Below the pieces are notes generated by a model. That model was not told where the DNA came from, did not search any database, and was given only the letters and a program-made list of their open reading frames with translations. From contig DNDO01000153.1 in the NCBI GenBank assembly GCA_003484265.1, positions 1 to 15,147 of the forward strand: a DNA stretch of 15,147 bases, written 5' to 3'. Both the position numbers and the translations under genes were made by a program. Source of the DNA: Anaerolineae bacterium. Lineage in GTDB: Bacteria > Chloroflexota > Anaerolineae > Anaerolineales > Villigracilaceae. Positions 13,354 through 15,147 of this stretch are shown here, one piece after another (positions within the stretch are counted from its first letter, which is position 1; each line of letters opens with the position of its first letter).

Positions 13354-14487
13354 ATGAAAGTAACTGTTCTTCAGGAAAATTTAGCCAGAGGTTTGGGAAC
13401 TGTTTCTAAAGCCGTTTCGCCGCGCAGTACATTGCCTGTATTGGCGAATGTATTGATCGCGTCTGATGAGGGGCGTTTGCGTCTTTCGGCAACGAATCTT
13501 GAGATGGGCATTACGTGCTGGATCCCCGCGCGTATCGAAGAGGAAGGTTCAACGACTGTTCCTGCACGCACGTTCAACGATCTGGTGAGCACACTGCCGA
13601 GCGACCAGGTGATGTTGAAACTCGATGTGAGTACACAAACTTTGAATGTGCGCGGCGGCACTTCCACCAACGATATCAAATGTATTGATGCGCAGGAGTT
13701 CCCGCCGTTGCCCGTGCCCGACCTCGACGGCGCGATGCAGATCAACGCAGGCGACTTCCGTGAGATGATCCATCAGGTGGCGTTCGCGGCTTCATCTGAT
13801 GAGGCGCGTCCCGTTTTGATGGGCGTGCTCGTTCAAGTGGATAAGGATAAACTGACGATGGCGGCGGCGGATGGATTTAGACTCTCCGTCCGCAAGGCGA
13901 TTCTTTCTGCGCCCGTGCCTGCTCCTGTTTCGGCAATTATCCCAGCTCAAGCCTTGAAGGAATTGGCGCGCGTGGCGAACGACGGAGAAGAGCCGATCTA
14001 TATGGTGTTACCAAAGGGACGTGGTCAGGTAATTTTCCGCGTGAAAGATGTGGAAGTTGTGTCTCAATTGATCGATGGCACGTTCCCCGATTTCAATCAG
14101 ATCATCCCGCGCTCGTACAAGTCACGCACTTTGGTTTCCACTGCTTCCTTACTGAAAGCGTGCAAACAAGCTGAGATCTTTGCACGCGAAGGCTCGAACG
14201 TGGCGCGTTTCAATATCAAATCTGCGCAGGGAGAAATGCAGCCCAGCGAAGTGGAGATCACGGCCACCTCCGAAGAGACGGGCAAGAACGAGACCATCGT
14301 CGAAGCGACCGTGGACGGCAGCGGCGTGTTGATCGCGTTCAACGTCAAGTTTTTACGCGAAGCTTTGGAAGTGATCCGCACCCCGAACGTTGCGCTGGAA
14401 ACATCCGCGGCAAACGCGCCCGGTGTGGTGCGACCCGTTGGCGAGGATGACTTCCTGCACGTGATCATGCCGATGCATTTGGGGTAA
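13354..14487 (+). CDS. dnaN: DNA polymerase III subunit beta (sliding clamp)
   Basis: A 377-residue clamp that forms a ring around DNA and tethers the replicative polymerase and other partners. Three clamp domains of about 125 residues each are expected. The first opens MKVTVLQENLARGLGTVSKAV. SSDEARPVLMGVLVQV marks the second, and the protein ends in VIMPMHLG, equivalent to the C-terminal MPMRL of the Escherichia coli clamp next to the partner-binding pocket. Length is normal. The ATG at 13354 was chosen for its GAGGAG (13343-13348) and for alignment of MKVTVLQ with known clamps; an in-frame ATG ten codons upstream adds an atypical MRVIINRGDA. No dnaA or recF lies in the window, so the usual origin cluster is not seen here. 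A terminator follows 27 bases after the stop. Confidence 0.96.
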   Translation: MKVTVLQENLARGLGTVSKAVSPRSTLPVLANVLIASDEGRLRLSATNLEMGITCWIPARIEEEGSTTVPARTFNDLVSTLPSDQVMLKLDVSTQTLNVRGGTSTNDIKCIDAQEFPPLPVPDLDGAMQINAGDFREMIHQVAFAASSDEARPVLMGVLVQVDKDKLTMAAADGFRLSVRKAILSAPVPAPVSAIIPAQALKELARVANDGEEPIYMVLPKGRGQVIFRVKDVEVVSQLIDGTFPDFNQIIPRSYKSRTLVSTASLLKACKQAEIFAREGSNVARFNIKSAQGEMQPSEVEITATSEETGKNETIVEATVDGSGVLIAFNVKFLREALEVIRTPNVALETSAANAPGVVRPVGEDDFLHVIMPMHLG

Positions 14488-14514
14488 AGAAAGAGACTGG
14501 AGAATTAGAGATTG

Positions 14515-14547
14515 AAGCGCCCTGTTGAAAGACAGGGCGCTTTTGAT
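14515..14547 (+). terminator. Intrinsic terminator of dnaN
   Basis: AAGCGCCCTGT (14515-14525) pairs perfectly over 11 bp with 14532-14542 around the loop TGAAAG, and TTTT (14541-14544) follows. No T run flanks the left arm on the minus strand, so it mainly serves dnaN. Confidence 0.9.
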
Positions 14548-14586
14548 TCTGTTAAAGTCAACGCTGTGTTAGGCGCAGCATTGAGA

Positions 14587-15147
14587 TCATGGCAGAATTC
14601 CTGAAACTTTTCTTGAAGGACGGGGATTTTGAATAAGTAGCGAAATTAACGATGTAAGAACCGCAGTACATCCAACTGAGATCGCTAGCAATTTGAGAAA
14701 AGGAGGTGACCCAAGAGCGAATGGAAGTGCAAATGGCAGAGGCAGCAAGAAAACTGGACCAAACATAATTATTGGTAACGGCGCGGGAGCTAAAACTAAA
14801 CTAGAGATTGCAACGAACAGAATTCTTTTTAACGTGATTGACATCGCGCTGCCACTGAAGAGTTTCAAGACGATCGAAAACCCTGGCACAAGGAAGATTA
14901 GCACATAGCACAAAAGTGATGACAAAGTGTGTAGCAATTCCCTGCTGGTCCTCTGTTCAGGCTGGGAATGTTGTACATTGAACATTTGTGGCGTTAGGAT
15001 TGTTCTACCAGGGTATTTTGGATCATTCTCCAATGATTGCTTGAGCCCAGCTGAAGCGAATGCAATACGAAGAGATTCATATTCTTTAAATCCAGTCTCA
15101 CTAAAAGACAGTTCGTCTTCTTGATAGAAATGTATCCAGACTGCCAT
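14587..15147 (-). CDS. Hypothetical membrane protein reaching the window edge
   Basis: At least 186 residues, read from an ATG formed by the last three bases of the window. This ATG may be the true start or an internal Met, and nothing upstream can be checked. The N-terminal about 70 residues are soluble (WIHFYQEDELSFSETGFKEYESLRIAFASAGLKQ). Then come three or four hydrophobic segments (LLCYVLIFLVPGFSIVLKLF, ILFVAISSLVLAPAPLPIIM, FLLPLPFALPFAL, LLAISVGCTAVLTSLISLLI) and a short basic tail. The family is not recognised. Two 60-base samples (14641-14700 and 14821-14880) each hold 24 G+C, against 38 for 14281-14340 in dnaN, so composition differs from its neighbour. The gene is convergent with dnaN. 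Confidence 0.6.
   Translation of the reverse strand: MAVWIHFYQEDELSFSETGFKEYESLRIAFASAGLKQSLENDPKYPGRTILTPQMFNVQHSQPEQRTSRELLHTLSSLLCYVLIFLVPGFSIVLKLFSGSAMSITLKRILFVAISSLVLAPAPLPIIMFGPVFLLPLPFALPFALGSPPFLKLLAISVGCTAVLTSLISLLIQNPRPSRKVSGILP

Noticed and set aside
1..15147. CRISPR arrays, tRNA or rRNA genes, insertion sequences
   Set aside because: No regularly spaced repeats, no tRNA-like CCA or TPsiC patterns, and no transposase-like frames were seen on reading both strands.

Overview
The window reads as bacterial chromosome from a moderately GC-rich organism, most likely a Chloroflexota lineage close to Anaerolineae. This is an inference from gene content: a PknB-type kinase with a periplasm-side PD40-like sensor, a large DUF5671-like membrane protein, a solo dnaN, and many tight ATGA-coupled genes. 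There is no CRISPR array, rRNA, tRNA or recognisable transposase. No gene-free stretch exceeds about 215 bases; the longest is 5219-5432, and it holds a terminator, promoters and a leader hairpin.

Layout. Bases 1-1070 (+) hold the tail of an unknown gene, a DUF1905/YdeI-like protein and a DinB-like protein, packed with overlaps or a 1-base gap. Bases 1126-2601 (+) hold an unknown 151-residue protein that directly abuts pyrD. The kinase gene (2598-4715, -) converges on pyrD with a 4-base overlap of stop codons. Its probable intrinsic terminator lies inside pyrD. A divergent start region (4716-4855) separates the kinase from a small acidic orphan protein (4856-5218, +), which ends in a strong terminator. 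A glutamate-type dehydrogenase (5433-6731, +) follows behind a leader with a terminator-like hairpin, and ends in a bidirectional terminator shared with the next operon.

Bases 6840-10686 (-) look like one operon read from right to left: pepF, a rhodanese lipoprotein, a VOC-family protein, a cupin and an EamA transporter. The rhodanese is the most interesting object in the window. Its frame is interrupted by one in-frame TGA exactly at the catalytic cysteine position, then continues as an intact rhodanese C-terminus (QDEHTSAR...GGFSAW) and stops 2 bases before the VOC gene. A small hairpin begins 14 bases after the TGA, with its apical loop at a spacing typical of bacterial SECIS elements. I read this as a candidate selenocysteine rhodanese. 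A recent nonsense mutation is the competing explanation.

Bases 10841-13238 (+) encode a small membrane-anchored protein and a 631-residue polytopic DUF5671-like protein. A 65-bp inverted repeat with 15-bp perfect arms lies between this pair and dnaN (13354-14487, +), and may both end the upstream operon and supply the -35 region of the dnaN promoter. After the dnaN terminator, an AT-richer membrane protein gene (14587-15147, -) runs to the window edge.

Expression signals differ between genes. Several have good Shine-Dalgarno sequences. The 1126 gene, the kinase and the 4856 gene instead have a -10 box 7-10 bases before the ATG and no Shine-Dalgarno, which suggests leaderless or nearly leaderless mRNAs.
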